Shown here piece after piece: positions 28,761-45,198 of a stretch of DNA of 64,000 nucleotides. Both the position numbers and the translations under genes were made by a program. Under the pieces are notes generated by a model. That model did no database searches, was not told the DNA's origin, and saw only the letters and a list, made by a program, of their open reading frames with translations. The DNA is taken from the NCBI GenBank assembly GCA_001898645.1, contig MKUQ01000004.1, positions 124,001-188,000 on the forward strand. Reading direction: 5' to 3'. The stretch comes from Burkholderiales bacterium 70-64. GTDB lineage: Bacteria > Pseudomonadota > Gammaproteobacteria > Burkholderiales > Burkholderiaceae_E. The number at the start of each line of letters is the position of its first letter. Position 1 is the stretch's first letter.

Positions 28761-30737
28761 TTGAATACCGAATATCCGGGCGAGAGCCGCTACGACCTTG
28801 CAGCGTCCGACGTCGACGCCGCCGAGAAACCTCGTGCCGACGCCGACCGCGCCGACTCTGCCCGCTCCGAGGCCGGCCGAGCCGATGCCGCCCAGGCCGA
28901 CGCAGTCGCGGGGGAGGCCGCCGCGCCGTTGCCGGAGACCGAAGGTGCGGCCGGCGCCCGCGAGCCGCGCCCGCTGCGGACCATGTTCAACCGCCGCCGC
29001 GGCGGCAACCGGTCGGGCTCCAGGGGTCCGCGCGGCGGCCGGCGCGCCCCCGGGGAAGAGGCAGGTACGGCGGACGTCGATGAATCGACGGCGGTCGGAG
29101 CGGCGGCAAGCGGCGCCTCCGAGGCGCCGGGCCTCGGCAGCGAGGGTGCGACCCCGGCCGACGCGCTGCGAGCCGATGCGTCGGCCGGCGAGGCGTCGGC
29201 GGGTGGGGCGTCGTCGCCCGAGGTCGAGCCGCTGCCTGCCTATGCCAGCGGTCCCGCGATCGGGCTGGATGCGGCCGATCCGCGTCGCCGCGGCCAGCGC
29301 CGCCAGTCCGTCGAGGACCAGCCCAAGCTGCACAAGGTGCTCGCCGACGGGGGGCTCGGCTCGCGCCGCGAGATGGAGGAGCTCATCCTCGCCGGGCGCG
29401 TGTCGGTGAACGGCCAGCCGGCGCACATCGGCCAGCGCATCGGCCCGGGGGACCAGGTCCGCGTCAACGGGCGCACCATCAACCGCCGCGCCGCGCCGGC
29501 TGCGCCGCGCGTGCTGCTCTACCACAAGCCGGCCGGCGAGATCTGTACCCGCGACGATCCCGGCCAGCGCATCACCGTGTTCGAGAAGCTGCCGCGCCTG
29601 AAGGGCGCGCGCTGGGTGGCGGTCGGCCGGCTCGACTACAACACCGAGGGCCTGCTGGTCTTCACCACTTCGGGTGATCTCGCCAACAAGCTGATGCACC
29701 CGCGCTACGGCTGGGAGCGCGAATACGCGGTGCGCATCCTCGGGCGCATCGACGAGGCCGCGCGCGAGTCGCTGCTCGCCGGCGTGCAGCTCGAGGACGG
29801 CCCGGCGCGCTTCACCGCGATCGAAGACCTCGGCGGCGACGGCGCCAACGCCTGGTATCGCGTGGTGATCGCCGAAGGGCGCAATCGCGAGGTGCGGCGC
29901 ATGTTCGAGGTGGTCGGCCTCACCGTGAGCCGGCTGGTGCGCCTGCGCTTCGGGCCGCTGGCGCTGCCGCGCGGCCTGGCCCGCGGCCGCTGGGCCGAGC
30001 TGGGCGGCGCCGAGCTGCAGGCACTTTCCGAGGCCATCCGGCGCGCCAGCGCGCCGGCCGCGGGTGCCGGCAGGCCGGCGCGCGGCGGCGCCGCGGCCGA
30101 GCAGGTCCGCGGCATGGACGAGCGGGACGAGGAGCGCGACGACGATCGCCACGACCAGCACTTCGGCGAGGAGGGCGGCGACGGCGAGGAGGATCCGGCC
30201 GACTCGATCGGCAACCGCGCGCTGCCCGAACCCGGGCCCGAGCCGCACCATCTGAACGACGACGAGTGGCAGCCGCGCTCGGCCAACGCCCACCTGGAAG
30301 GCATCACGCGCGCGGTGCGCAAGGGCGACGGCTCGCAGCCGGCCGGCGGCAAGCGCTCGGCCTTCGCCCGGTCGAAGGGCGGGCGCGGCGCGCGTGCCGC
30401 CACGTTCACCGGGCCGATGGATACCGGCCGCTCGGGCGGGGTGACCGGCGCCTATGGCGGCGGCTACGGTCCGTCGGGCCAGCCCGGTTCGCGCAATCCC
30501 CAGGGGCCGCGCGACGGCAAGGGGCGTCGCGGCGGGCCGGGCGGACGCGGCCCGGCGGCACGCGGGGCGGGCCGCGACGGGCAGGGTCCGCGCGGCGGCC
30601 CGGCCGGGGCGCAGGGGCAGGGGCAGGGACAAGGGCAGGGACAAGGGCAGGGACGCAGCGGCCAGCCCGGCAAGGGCGGGCGGCGCGGCGGGCGCTCGCG
30701 CGGCCGCACGGGCGGCGGCGGCCATGGCAATACCTGA
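28761..30737 (+). CDS. rluB: 23S rRNA pseudouridine synthase, RluB type, with long disordered ends
   Basis: A 658-aa member of the RsuA/RluB family, in which the enzyme core is only about 250 residues (195-440). The S4 domain ([17 protein letters not shown]) is followed by the catalytic segment with the nucleophilic Asp in [12 protein letters not shown] and the late [12 protein letters not shown]. RluB modifies U2605 of 23S rRNA. Residues 1-190 and 450-658 are low complexity: Ala/Asp/Gly-rich first, then Arg/Gly-rich with a Gly-Gln repeat. The start is a TTG at 28761 with GAGG 7 bases upstream. RluB rather than RluE/F is inferred from the scpB neighbour. Confidence 0.9.
   Translation: MNTEYPGESRYDLAASDVDAAEKPRADADRADSARSEAGRADAAQADAVAGEAAAPLPETEGAAGAREPRPLRTMFNRRRGGNRSGSRGPRGGRRAPGEEAGTADVDESTAVGAAASGASEAPGLGSEGATPADALRADASAGEASAGGASSPEVEPLPAYASGPAIGLDAADPRRRGQRRQSVEDQPKLHKVLADGGLGSRREMEELILAGRVSVNGQPAHIGQRIGPGDQVRVNGRTINRRAAPAAPRVLLYHKPAGEICTRDDPGQRITVFEKLPRLKGARWVAVGRLDYNTEGLLVFTTSGDLANKLMHPRYGWEREYAVRILGRIDEAARESLLAGVQLEDGPARFTAIEDLGGDGANAWYRVVIAEGRNREVRRMFEVVGLTVSRLVRLRFGPLALPRGLARGRWAELGGAELQALSEAIRRASAPAAGAGRPARGGAAAEQVRGMDERDEERDDDRHDQHFGEEGGDGEEDPADSIGNRALPEPGPEPHHLNDDEWQPRSANAHLEGITRAVRKGDGSQPAGGKRSAFARSKGGRGARAATFTGPMDTGRSGGVTGAYGGGYGPSGQPGSRNPQGPRDGKGRRGGPGGRGPAARGAGRDGQGPRGGPAGAQGQGQGQGQGQGQGRSGQPGKGGRRGGRSRGRTGGGGHGNT
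30611..30653 (+). repeat. In-frame tandem repeat encoding Gly-Gln
   Basis: Repeats of GGGCAG/GGACAA hexamers near the 3' end of rluB encode seven Gln-Gly pairs. Units are in phase with codons, so copy-number change would alter the length of the tail without a frameshift. Confidence 0.7.
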
Positions 30738-30767
30738 ACGGTGCCAACGCGTGACCGGCACGATCGC

Positions 30768-30797
30768 GTGACCGGTACGGTCGTTTCACGCTATAAT
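30768..30797 (+). promoter_or_regulatory. Promoter of the rimP-nusA-infB operon
   Basis: GTGACC (30768-30773) and a perfect TATAAT (30792-30797) with an 18-bp spacer, 31 bases after rluB stops. It gives a leader of about 190 bases before rimP. Confidence 0.65.
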
Positions 30798-30897
30798 TCG
30801 CTGCTTTAGAAATTCGCCGCTTCGGCAGGTTCGAGGCAGCGTCCCGGTCGACGTCATCCGGGGCGATGCGCATCCGGCACGGGCGGCGTGCTCGAAG

Positions 30898-30926
30898 AAA
30901 TGGGCTCGACAGGCCCATTTTTTTTT
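30898..30926 (+). terminator. Intrinsic terminator inside the rimP leader (possible attenuator)
   Basis: AAATGGGC (30898-30905) and GCCCATTT (30913-30920) form a perfect stem with a 7-base loop and run into nine T residues (30918-30926). It lies about 100 bases downstream of the promoter at 30768-30797 and 67 bases before rimP. Read-through must occur for rimP-nusA-infB to be expressed from that promoter. It may also stop transcripts coming from rluB. Confidence 0.85.
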
Positions 30927-30993
30927 CCCGAGGCGGCGGCGCGGGGCCGCCGCACGGGATGCGGCCGGCGCATGCCGGCAAGGGGGTTCGCGA

Positions 30994-31593
30994 GTGTCCG
31001 TACAGATGACGTCGACGCAGGCGATCATCGCACGCACCCTTGCGGCCATGGGTTACGAGCTGGTCGATCTGGAGCATGCCGCCGACGGCCTGCTGCGGGT
31101 CTATATCGATGCCCCGGCGGGCATCACGCTCGACGATTGCGAGCGCGTCAGCCGGCAGCTGTCGCACGTGCTGGCGGTCGAGGACGTCGACTACGCGCGG
31201 CTCGAGGTGTCGTCGCCGGGCCTCGACCGGCCGTTGAAGAAGGCGGCCGACTTCGAGCGCTTCGCCGGTTCGCAGGTGGCGCTGCGCATGCGGCGTGCGC
31301 TCGAGGGGCGGCGCAACTTCGAGGGTGTGCTCACCGTCGAGGCCGACGGGCAGTTCGGGCTCGAGCTGGTCGAGCGCGCGCCGGCGCCCCTGCGCAAGGG
31401 CGGCAGGGCCGGATCGGGGAAGTCCGCTGCGAAGGGCGCGGCGGGCAGGGCGGGGCAGGCGGCAGGGCAGGCGCCGAAGGCGCACGGGCATGCCGAGGCC
31501 GTGCCGGCCGCGGGCCGCAAGCTGGTTTTTTCCCTCGACGAGATCGAGCGGGCCCGGCTGGTGCCGGAGCTGAAGTTTCAGGAGGCGAGATGA
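30994..31593 (+). CDS. rimP: Ribosome maturation factor RimP
   Basis: 30S assembly factor of 199 aa. The N-terminal domain shows GYELVDLE and the C-terminal SH3-like domain has [12 protein letters not shown], the family signature. An Ala/Gly/Lys-rich insertion (about residues 132-168) makes it longer than the usual 150 aa. The start is a GTG at 30994 with AGGGGG upstream; an ATG at 31006 is possible. The stop overlaps the nusA start by 4 bp (ATGA). Expression probably depends on the leader terminator at 30898. Confidence 0.94.
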   Translation: MSVQMTSTQAIIARTLAAMGYELVDLEHAADGLLRVYIDAPAGITLDDCERVSRQLSHVLAVEDVDYARLEVSSPGLDRPLKKAADFERFAGSQVALRMRRALEGRRNFEGVLTVEADGQFGLELVERAPAPLRKGGRAGSGKSAAKGAAGRAGQAAGQAPKAHGHAEAVPAAGRKLVFSLDEIERARLVPELKFQEAR

Positions 31594-33107
31594 GCCGCGA
31601 AGTACTGTTGCTGGTCGATGCGCTGGCGCGCGAGAAGAACGTCCCGCGCGAGGTCGTGTTCGGCGCGCTCGAGAGCGCGCTCGCTTCGGCGACCAAGAAA
31701 CGCTTCAAGGAAGAGGTCGACGTGCGCGTGTCGATCGACCGCATGGGCGGCGAGTCCGAGTCGTATCGCCGCTGGCAGGTGGTGCCCGACGGCGAGCTGG
31801 AAGACCACGACGTGCAGGTGATCCTGTCCGAGGCGCAGAAGCAGATCCCCGACATCCAGGTCGGCGACTACATCGAGGAGGAGCTCGAGCCGGTCGATCT
31901 CGGGCGCATCGGCGCGCAGGCGGCCAAGCAGGTCATCCTGCAGAAGATCCGCGACGCCGAGCGCGAGCAGATCATCAACGACTTGTTCGCCCGCGGCGAG
32001 GCCATCCTGTCGGGCACGATCAAGCGCATGGACCGCGAGGGCGCCATCGTCGAATCGGGCAAGGTCGAGGCGCGCCTGCCGCGCGACCAGATGATCCCGA
32101 AAGAGAACCTGCGCGTCGGCGACCGGGTGCGCGCCTACGTGGCGAAGATCAATCGCGAGGGGCGCGGCCCGCAGCTGTACCTGTCGCGCACCGCGCCCGA
32201 CTTCATCCGCCACCTGTTCGCCAACGAGGTGCCCGAGATCGAGCAGGGGCTGCTCGAGATCAAGGCCGCCGCGCGCGATCCCGGCGTGCGCGCCAAGATC
32301 GCGGTGCTCTCGAACGACCGGCGCGTCGACCCGATCGGCACCTGCGTGGGCGTGCGCGGCTCGCGGGTGCAGGCGGTCACCGGCGAGCTGGCCGGCGAGC
32401 GGGTCGACATCGTGCTGTGGTCGGAGGATCCGGCGCAGTTCGTGATCGGCGCGCTGGCTCCGGCCAACGTGTCGTCGATCGTGGTCGACGAGGACAAGCA
32501 CAGCATGGACGTGGTGGTCGACGAGGACAACCTCGCGCTGGCCATCGGCACCAACGGGCGCAACGTGCGGCTGGCCTCCGAGCTGACCGGCTGGCAGATC
32601 AACATCATGAGCGCCGAGGAGTCGCAGGCCAAGAGCGCCGGCGAGCACGAGGCGCTGCGCCAGGTGTTCATCTCCGGGCTCGACGTCGACGAGGAGCTCG
32701 CCGACACCCTGATCGAGGAGGGCTTCACCAGCCTCGAGGAGGTCGCCTACGTGCCGATCAACGAGATGCTCGAGATCGAGGGCTTCGACGAGGACACCGT
32801 CAACGAGCTGCGCAAGCGCGCGCGCAATGCGCTGCTCACCGAGGCCATCGCCACCGAGGAGAGGATCGGCTCGACCGCCGAGGACCTGCTCTCGCTCGAG
32901 GGCATGGACCGCGAGCTGGCCGCCAGGCTGGCCGACGCCAAGGTGTACACGCGCGACGACCTGGCCGAGCTGGCGGTCGACGAGCTGGTCGAGGCGACCG
33001 GCATCGATGAGGAGCGCGCCAAGGATCTCATCATGAAGGCGCGCGCCCACTGGTTCGAGGAGCCGCCCGATGCCTCGCAGCCGGCTCAGGAGCGCGCCCA
33101 GGCGTAG
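31590..33107 (+). CDS. nusA: Transcription termination/antitermination factor NusA
   Basis: RNA polymerase-binding factor of 505 aa. Domains in order: N-terminal RNAP-binding domain (1-125, [21 protein letters not shown]), S1 (135-200), KH1 (230-300, [19 protein letters not shown]), KH2 (300-350, [20 protein letters not shown]), then two acidic AR repeats (365-420 and 440-495) as in proteobacterial NusA. GGAGG lies 6 bases before the ATG. In E. coli NusA controls its own operon through leader terminators, so the terminator ahead of rimP fits autoregulation. Confidence 0.97.
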   Translation: MSREVLLLVDALAREKNVPREVVFGALESALASATKKRFKEEVDVRVSIDRMGGESESYRRWQVVPDGELEDHDVQVILSEAQKQIPDIQVGDYIEEELEPVDLGRIGAQAAKQVILQKIRDAEREQIINDLFARGEAILSGTIKRMDREGAIVESGKVEARLPRDQMIPKENLRVGDRVRAYVAKINREGRGPQLYLSRTAPDFIRHLFANEVPEIEQGLLEIKAAARDPGVRAKIAVLSNDRRVDPIGTCVGVRGSRVQAVTGELAGERVDIVLWSEDPAQFVIGALAPANVSSIVVDEDKHSMDVVVDEDNLALAIGTNGRNVRLASELTGWQINIMSAEESQAKSAGEHEALRQVFISGLDVDEELADTLIEEGFTSLEEVAYVPINEMLEIEGFDEDTVNELRKRARNALLTEAIATEERIGSTAEDLLSLEGMDRELAARLADAKVYTRDDLAELAVDELVEATGIDEERAKDLIMKARAHWFEEPPDASQPAQERAQA

Positions 33108-33179
33108 CGCGAGGGCATCGGCGGTGGCGAGAGGGTCGCGGCAACGCGATTTTGCAGAAGTGGTGCGGGAAGGGTGAGC

Positions 33180-36035
<2,856 letters not shown>

Positions 36036-36051
36036 GGCGCCGGCGGGAATC

Positions 36052-36432
36052 ATGACGGCCAGGCATCGACCGGGAGGCGTGAGCCGCAGCGTGCGGGTCA
36101 CCGAGCAGGTGCACCACGAGCTCGCCGAGCTGGTGCGCGCCGAGCTCAAGGATCCGCGCGTGGGGCTGGTCACGATCACCGGCGTCGAGCTCACGCCCGA
36201 CTACGCCTACGCCACGGTGTACTTCAGCGTGCTGCCCGACGACGAGGCCACGGTGGCCGGCACGCTGGCCGGCCTGCGCCGCGCCGCCGGCTTCCTGCGT
36301 TCGCAGCTCGGACGCCGGGTGCGCATCCACACCACGCCCGAGCTGCGCTTCGTGCACGACGCCTCGGCCGGCCGCGGCATGGCCATGTCCAGGCTGATCG
36401 ACGAAGCCAACCGGCGCCACGCCGACGACTGA
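36052..36432 (+). CDS. rbfA: Ribosome-binding factor A
   Basis: 30S maturation and cold-adaptation factor of 126 aa with the type II KH fold. Motifs: VHHELAELVRAELKDPRVG, ITGVELTPDYAYATVYFSVL, and RIHTTPELRFVHD. Length and C-terminus match the family. The ATG at 36052 follows a CGGCGGGAA ribosome-binding site, 16 bp after infB ends. Confidence 0.96.
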   Translation: MTARHRPGGVSRSVRVTEQVHHELAELVRAELKDPRVGLVTITGVELTPDYAYATVYFSVLPDDEATVAGTLAGLRRAAGFLRSQLGRRVRIHTTPELRFVHDASAGRGMAMSRLIDEANRRHADD

Positions 36433-36448
36433 ACTGAGCACTACCCGC

Positions 36449-37440
36449 ATGCCGGTCGACGGCGTCCTGCTGCTGGACAAGCCGCGCGGCCTGAGCTCGA
36501 CCGGCGCGCTGGCGCGCGCGCGCCGGCTGCTCGGGGCGCGCAAGGCCGGCCATGGCGGCACGCTCGATCCCATGGCCACCGGCCTGCTGCCCCTGCTGTT
36601 CGGCGAGGCGACCAAGTTCGCCGACGACTCGCTGGCGGCCGACAAGACCTACCTGGCCGAGATCACCCTGGGCGTGGCCACCGATACCGGCGACGCCGAG
36701 GGCGAGCCGATTGCCCGGCGCGAGGTCCGCTGCGATGCCGCGGCGTTCGCCGCGGCGGCCGCTGCCTTCGTCGGCCGCATCGAGCAGGTGCCGCCCATGC
36801 ATTCGGCGCTCAAGCGCGACGGCCGGCCGCTGTACGACTATGCGCGGGCCGGCCTGGCCGTCGAGCGCGCCCCGCGCACCGTGACCGTCCACGCCATCGA
36901 GATGCTGGCCTGGGATGCTCCGCGCGCCAGCGTGCGCGTGAGCTGCAGCAAGGGCACCTACATCCGCACCCTGGCCACCGACATCGGCGAGCGCCTGGGC
37001 TGCGGCGCGCACCTGAGCGCGCTGCGCCGCGAGCGCGTCGGCGCCCTGTCGGTGGCCGACGCGATCACCCTCGAGGCGCTCGAGGCGCTCGCGCCCCACG
37101 AGCGGCAGGCCCGGCTCGCGCCGGCCGACGCGCTGCTCGCCGGCCTGCCCCGCGTGACGCTCGACGACGCCGGCGCCGCGCGCTTCCTGCACGGCCAGAA
37201 GCTGCGCGCCCCGCAGCCGCTGCCCGCGCCGGAAGGCGCGCGCCTGCGCGTGTATGCCGCCGAGCGCCTGCTCGGCGTGGCCGAGCTGCGCGGCGGCGCC
37301 CTGGTGCCGCGGCGGCTGATCGCCACCGGCGCCGGCGCGCCGGCCGGCGTCGAGGACCGGCCCAGCCCTGGGGCGCCAGCCCGCGCGGACCCCGCCGGCA
37401 CTGGCGCGCCCGGCGACCCATCTCCAGACAGAAGCACCCC

Positions 37441-37444
<4 letters not shown>
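36449..37444 (+). CDS. truB: tRNA pseudouridine-55 synthase
   Basis: Makes pseudouridine 55 in the T-loop of tRNAs. The 331-aa protein shows [31 protein letters not shown] (catalytic Asp in GTLDP), KTYLAEI, and [15 protein letters not shown]. The family's C-terminal PUA-like region is followed by a Pro/Gly/Ala-rich tail of about 35 residues. The stop overlaps the typA start by 4 bp (ATGA). Confidence 0.96.
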
Positions 37445-39318
<1,874 letters not shown>

Positions 39319-39512
39319 GCATCGCCCTCTGATGCGTCGAACTGCGTCTCCGATACAACACTCCCGACGAACGGCGCATCGATTCCGCTTGTTTTTGTTG
39401 GCGTTACGTGCAAGACGCGTCATGCTTCGCTCCTGTGGAGAAGGCGCGTTTTCCCTCTGAAGCCGCGCTGTTCGAAACGAACACCGCACTCACGGATTCA
39501 GGAGGATCCAGC

Positions 39513-39968
39513 ATGGCCACTGCCAAGAAGGCTGCCAAGAAACCCGCCGCGAAGAAGGCTCCGGCCAAGAAGCCGGCTGCCAAGAAACCGGCCGTGAAGA
39601 AAGCCGCCAAGGCGCCCGCCAAGAAGGCGGCCGCCAAGGCACCGGCGAAGAAGGCCGCCGTCGCCAAGAAGGCGGTCAAGAAGGCCGCCGCGAAGAAGCC
39701 CGCTGCGAAGAAATCCGCCCGCAAGCCCAACGCCGCCTTCATGAAGGCGCTGACCCCGAGCGCCGCGCTGGCCTCGATCGTCGGCGACAAGCCGCTGCCG
39801 CGCACCGAGGTGGTCAAGCGGATGTGGGACTACATCAAGAAGGGCAAGCTGCAGGACGATGTCAACAAGCGGCTGATCAACGCCGACGACAAGCTGCGGC
39901 AGGTGTTCGGCAAGGCCCAGGTCAACATGTTCGAGATGACCGGCCTGGTCGGCAAGCACCTGAAGTAA
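39513..39968 (+). CDS. SWIB-domain protein with histone H1-like lysine/alanine tail
   Basis: A 151-aa protein. Residues 1-72 are almost only Lys, Ala and Pro in repeats of AAKKPAAKKA type, like the tails of histone H1-like bacterial proteins. Residues 73-151 form a SWIB/MDM2-fold domain: ALTPSAALASIVGDKPLPRTE, MWDYIKKGKLQD, and MFEMTGLVGKHLK. The combination occurs in Chlamydia and several betaproteobacteria and suggests a nucleoid-associated DNA-binding protein. An AGGAGGA ribosome-binding site lies 7 bases before the ATG, and a strong terminator follows, so it is a single-gene, probably highly expressed unit. Confidence 0.92.
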   Translation: MATAKKAAKKPAAKKAPAKKPAAKKPAVKKAAKAPAKKAAAKAPAKKAAVAKKAVKKAAAKKPAAKKSARKPNAAFMKALTPSAALASIVGDKPLPRTEVVKRMWDYIKKGKLQDDVNKRLINADDKLRQVFGKAQVNMFEMTGLVGKHLK

Positions 39969-39989
39969 GACGTCTTGGGCCGCGTGCCG

Positions 39990-40016
39990 GGGGCAGCCGC
40001 CGAGGCTGCCCCTTTT
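39990..40016 (+). terminator. Intrinsic terminator of the SWIB-protein gene
   Basis: GGGGCAGCC (39990-39998) and GGCTGCCCC (40004-40012) form a perfect 9-bp stem with a 5-base loop followed by TTTT, 21 bases after the stop codon. Confidence 0.9.
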
Positions 40017-40019
40017 CAT

Positions 40020-40721
40020 TTGAGGGCCGGGCAGGCGCGCCGCTGGCACCGCGGGGCGCTCGCGCTGGCCGCCGCTGCGCTGCTGGCCATCGTCGGAGCG
40101 CTGATGCGCAGCCGCGGCCAGCTCGACGCCTGGACCCTCGCGCACTGGATCGGCAAGCCGCTGGCCACGGCGGTGCTGGTGGCGCTGGTCTGGCGCCACG
40201 GCGGCGACGCGCCGCCGCGGCTGCATCGCGCCGTGCTGGCGGGGCTGGTCTGCTCGCTGGCGGGCGACGTGCTGCTGATGCTGTCGCCACGGCTGTTCGT
40301 GGGCGGGCTGCTGGCCTTCCTCGCCGCCCACCTCTTCTATCTGCGCGCCTTCACCGCCGACACCCGGTTGTTCGCGCGTCCACTCGCGCTCGCGCTGCTG
40401 GCGGGCGTCGGCGGGCTCATCCTGGCCTTCCTGTGGAGCGGCGTGGCACCGGTGCTCAGGGGGCCGGTGCTCGCCTACGTGGCGGTGCTGGTGGCGATGG
40501 CGGCGCAGGCGGTGGCGCGCTGGCGCGTGCATCCCGGGGCGCGGGCAGGCATGGCCGCGGCCGGCGGCCTGCTGTTCGTGGTTTCCGATTCGCTGCTGGC
40601 GATCGATCGCTTCCGCACGCCGATCGCCGCCGCCCCGCTATGGGTGCTCGGCACGTACTGGGCGGCGCAGTGGGGCATCGCGCAGAGCGTGCGCGGCGAA
40701 GGCGGGCCCGGCCGGGCGTAG
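40020..40721 (+). CDS. YhhN-family membrane protein (lysoplasmalogenase-like)
   Basis: Polytopic membrane protein of about 233 aa with around eight hydrophobic segments. Landmarks of the YhhN family are KPLATAVLVAL near the start, SLAGDVLLML, FLAAHLFYLRAF, and VSDSLLAI near the end, which carry conserved acidic residues of the proposed active site. Eukaryotic TMEM86 relatives hydrolyse lysoplasmalogens; the bacterial substrate is uncertain. The TTG at 40020 is the first start after the terminator. An upstream TTG at 39975 would place the terminator inside the gene and is less likely. Confidence 0.78.
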   Translation: MRAGQARRWHRGALALAAAALLAIVGALMRSRGQLDAWTLAHWIGKPLATAVLVALVWRHGGDAPPRLHRAVLAGLVCSLAGDVLLMLSPRLFVGGLLAFLAAHLFYLRAFTADTRLFARPLALALLAGVGGLILAFLWSGVAPVLRGPVLAYVAVLVAMAAQAVARWRVHPGARAGMAAAGGLLFVVSDSLLAIDRFRTPIAAAPLWVLGTYWAAQWGIAQSVRGEGGPGRA

Positions 40722-40756
40722 CAGTCTGTCGGTCCTAGGGCGTCCCGGCGCCCCGG

Positions 40757-41659
40757 TCAGCGCCAGTACGCCGGGTTGCCGTAGGTGTTCTTCAGGTGGT
40801 CGATGAACATGCGCGCCCGCAGCGGCAGGTGCTTGCGCTGCGGGAACACGGCGTGGATGGCGTTGTCGGGCGCAGCATAGGCATCGAGGACGGTGCGCAG
40901 CCGCCCGGCCCTGAGGTCCGCGCCGACCTCCCACATCGAGCGCCAGGCCAGGCCGCGTCCGGCCAGGGCCCACTCGTGGAGCACCGCGCCGTCGTTGCAC
41001 TCCATCGACCCGGTCACGCGCAGCGACTCCGGCCGCCCGTCGATCACGAACTGCCAGCCGCGCGCCTGGTTGCCGTAGGTGCCGAAGGTGAGGCATTCGT
41101 GGTGCACGAGGTCGGCAGGCGTGACGGGCGCGCCGTGGCGCTCGAGGTAGGAGGGGCTGGCCACGACCACGCGGCGGTTGTCGGCCAGCTTCAGGCCCAC
41201 CAGGCTGGAATCGTCGAGCGCGCCGATGCGGATCGCCACGTCGATGTTCTCGTTGACGATGTCGGTGAGCCGGTCGGCCAGGTCGAGCGAGATCGATACG
41301 TCGCGGTGGGCGTCGAGGAATGCCGGCAGCAGCGGCGCCACGTGCGCGCGCCCGAAGCCGGCGGGCGCCGTCACGCGCAGGTGGCCGCTGGCCTTCACCC
41401 CGCCCAGGGACACCGATGCCTCGGCGTTGTAGAGGTCGTTGAGCAGCCGCTGGCTGTCCTCGAGGAAGGCGCTGCCCTCGAAAGTGAGGGTGATGCGGCG
41501 CGTCGTGCGCACCAGCAGCTTCACGCCGAGGCGCTCCTCGAGCGCATCGATGCGCCGGCCGATCACCGCCGGCGCCACGCCCTCGGCTTGCGCGGCGGCC
41601 GACAGGCTGCCGCGCGTGGCGACAGCGACAAAGGTCTCGATCTGCTTGAACCGGGCCAT
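40757..41659 (-). CDS. LysR-family transcriptional regulator
   Basis: A 300-aa regulator. The N-terminal winged helix-turn-helix (FVAVATRGSLSAAAQAEGVA) is followed by the co-inducer domain from about residue 90 (GHLRVTAPAGFGR, VGLKLADNRRVVVASPSYL, VHHECLTFG). This is the pattern of the AaeR/DsdC-like branch common in Burkholderiales. It is divergent from aceB across 113 bp, so it probably regulates malate synthase, itself, or both; the inducer is unknown. Confidence 0.93.
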   Translation of the reverse strand: MARFKQIETFVAVATRGSLSAAAQAEGVAPAVIGRRIDALEERLGVKLLVRTTRRITLTFEGSAFLEDSQRLLNDLYNAEASVSLGGVKASGHLRVTAPAGFGRAHVAPLLPAFLDAHRDVSISLDLADRLTDIVNENIDVAIRIGALDDSSLVGLKLADNRRVVVASPSYLERHGAPVTPADLVHHECLTFGTYGNQARGWQFVIDGRPESLRVTGSMECNDGAVLHEWALAGRGLAWRSMWEVGADLRAGRLRTVLDAYAAPDNAIHAVFPQRKHLPLRARMFIDHLKNTYGNPAYWR

Positions 41660-41772
41660 TACCCCGCGATTATTGCCGAAAAGTAAAAGCTGAACTGTTC
41701 CGGGAGGGATTTTCAGGACATTTTAGTGAGGATACGCTTTCCCCGATCCCATTCCCCATGAAAGAGGCAAGC

Positions 41773-43374
<1,602 letters not shown>

Positions 43375-43382
43375 GGCGGCAG

Positions 43383-43404
43383 GGGCCCGGCGCACGCCGG
43401 GCCC
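43383..43404. terminator. Bidirectional hairpin between aceB and the ABC-2 genes
   Basis: GGGCCCGGC (43383-43391) pairs perfectly with GCCGGGCCC (43396-43404) around a 4-base loop, 8 bases after the aceB stop and 16 bases from the end of the convergent permease gene. No T-tract, so it is terminator-like rather than certain. Confidence 0.6.
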
Positions 43405-43420
43405 TGCGCTCACGCCGGGC

Positions 43421-44182
43421 TCAGTTCTTGAGCCGGTAGCCGGTGCGCAGCATCCACGCCGCGAGCGCCAGCGCGCCGGCCAGGAAGACCGCGGTCATGC
43501 CCAGGCTGATCGCCACGCTCACGTCCGAGTGGCCGTAGAAGCTCCAGCGGAAGCCGCTCACCAGGTACACCACCGGGTTGAACAGGGTGAGCGCACGCCA
43601 GAACGGCGGCAGCATGTCGATCGAGTAGAAGCTGCCGCCGAGGAAGGTGAGCGGGGTGACGATCAGCAGCGGCACCAGCTGCAGCCTCTCGAAGCCGTCG
43701 GCCCAGATGCCGATGATGAAGCCGATCAGGCTGAAGGTGACCGCCGTGAGCACGAGGAAGAGGATCATCCACAGCGGATGGTCGATGCGCAGGGGCACGA
43801 ACGCAGCCGCGGTGGCGAGGATGATCAGCCCGAGCAGGATGGACTTGGTGGCGGCCGCCCCCACGTAGCTCGCCACTGCCTCCAGGTGCGAGACCGGCGC
43901 CGAGAGCAGCTCGTAGATGGTGCCGGTGAACTTCGGGAAGAAGATGCCGAAGGAGCCGTTCGAGATGCTCTGCGTGAGCAGCGACAGCATGACCAGGCCG
44001 GGCACGATGAAGGCGCCGTAGGGAATGCCGTCGATCTCCTGGATGCGCGAGCCGATCGCCGCCCCGAAGACCACGAAGTAGAGCGCGGTGGAGACCACCG
44101 GCGCCACCACGCTCTGCAGCAGGGTGCGCCAGGTACGCTCCATCTCGAAGCGGTAGATCGCGCGCATGGCGTACAGGTTCAT
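43421..44182 (-). CDS. ABC-2 type transporter permease
   Basis: Membrane component of 253 aa with six predicted segments, containing [18 protein letters not shown] and [18 protein letters not shown], which are typical of ABC-2 exporters of the YadH group. Paired with the ATPase at 44179-45111 through a 4-bp overlap. The cargo is unknown; YadGH-type pumps have been linked to lipids, polysaccharides or drugs in different bacteria. Confidence 0.92.
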   Translation of the reverse strand: MNLYAMRAIYRFEMERTWRTLLQSVVAPVVSTALYFVVFGAAIGSRIQEIDGIPYGAFIVPGLVMLSLLTQSISNGSFGIFFPKFTGTIYELLSAPVSHLEAVASYVGAAATKSILLGLIILATAAAFVPLRIDHPLWMILFLVLTAVTFSLIGFIIGIWADGFERLQLVPLLIVTPLTFLGGSFYSIDMLPPFWRALTLFNPVVYLVSGFRWSFYGHSDVSVAISLGMTAVFLAGALALAAWMLRTGYRLKN

Positions 44183-45111
44183 GGCGGGCTTCCGGTTCGC
44201 GTCAGCTGCACGAAGATGTCCTCGAGCGAGCTCTGGGCCGTATGCAGGTCCTTGAAGCGGATGCCCGCCGCATCGAGGTCCTTGAGCAGCCGGGCGATGC
44301 AGGCGCGCTCGCCCGGCGCGTCGTAGGTGTAGACCAGCTCGCTGCCGCCGCCGGCGAGCTGCAGGCGGTAGCCCGCCAGCGCCGCCGGCACCTGCTCGAG
44401 CGCGTGCTCGAGCTGCAGGGTGAGCTGCTTGGTGCCGAGCCGGCGCATCAGCTCGGCCTTTTCCTCGACCAGCACCAGCCGGCCCTTGTCGATCACGCCG
44501 ATCCGGTCGGCCATCTCCTCGGCTTCCTCGATGTAGTGGGTGGTCAGCACGATGGTCACGCCGGTATCGCGCAGCGAGCGCACCAGGGCCCACATGTCGC
44601 GCCGCAGCTCGACGTCGACCCCGGCGGTCGGCTCGTCGAGGAACAGCAGCCGCGGTTCGTGCGACAGCGCCTTGGCGATGAGCACGCGGCGCTTCATGCC
44701 GCCCGACAGCGCGATCATCGGGCTGTGCCGCCGCTCCCACAGCGACAGCGCCCTGAGCAGCTTCTCCAGGTGCGCCGGATCGGGCGGCTTGCCGAACAGG
44801 CCGCGGCTGAACGAGACCGTCGCCCACACCGTCTCGAACGCGTTGGTGGTCAGCTCCTGGGGCACCAGGCCGATCAGGGCGCGCGTGGCGCGGTAGTCGG
44901 CGACGATGTCGCGCCCGTCCACGCGTACCTCGCCCCCGCTCGCCCTCACCAGGCCGCACACGATGCCGATGAGCGTCGTCTTGCCGGCGCCATTGGGCCC
45001 CAGCAGGGCGAAGATCTCGCCGCGCCGGATCTCCAGGTCGACGCCGTCGAGCGCGTGCAGGCCCGAGGCGTAGGTCTTGGAGAGCCTGGAGATGGAGAGG
45101 ATCGGGTTCAC
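44179..45111 (-). CDS. ABC-2 type transporter ATP-binding protein
   Basis: ATPase of 310 aa, YadG-like. Walker [11 protein letters not shown]-loop [11 protein letters not shown], signature LSGGMKRRV, Walker [13 protein letters not shown], switch His in [10 protein letters not shown]. The start is a GTG at 45111; the frame continues upstream over the divergent glycosylase gene and is rejected there. It is divergent from the glycosylase gene at 45199 with 87 bp between them. Confidence 0.92.
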   Translation of the reverse strand: MNPILSISRLSKTYASGLHALDGVDLEIRRGEIFALLGPNGAGKTTLIGIVCGLVRASGGEVRVDGRDIVADYRATRALIGLVPQELTTNAFETVWATVSFSRGLFGKPPDPAHLEKLLRALSLWERRHSPMIALSGGMKRRVLIAKALSHEPRLLFLDEPTAGVDVELRRDMWALVRSLRDTGVTIVLTTHYIEEAEEMADRIGVIDKGRLVLVEEKAELMRRLGTKQLTLQLEHALEQVPAALAGYRLQLAGGGSELVYTYDAPGERACIARLLKDLDAAGIRFKDLHTAQSSLEDIFVQLTRTGSPP

Positions 45112-45198
45112 GGCCGCGATGATAAGCCGGGGTGGGCGTTTCCCGGCGCCGCCCGCTTTTTTCGGTATCGTGTCGTCCTCCTCGTTACCCAGGAACGG

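Noticed and set aside
30611-30653. Possible CRISPR-like or intergenic tandem repeat
   Set aside because: The hexamers are in phase within rluB and encode Gly-Gln pairs; there are no spacers.
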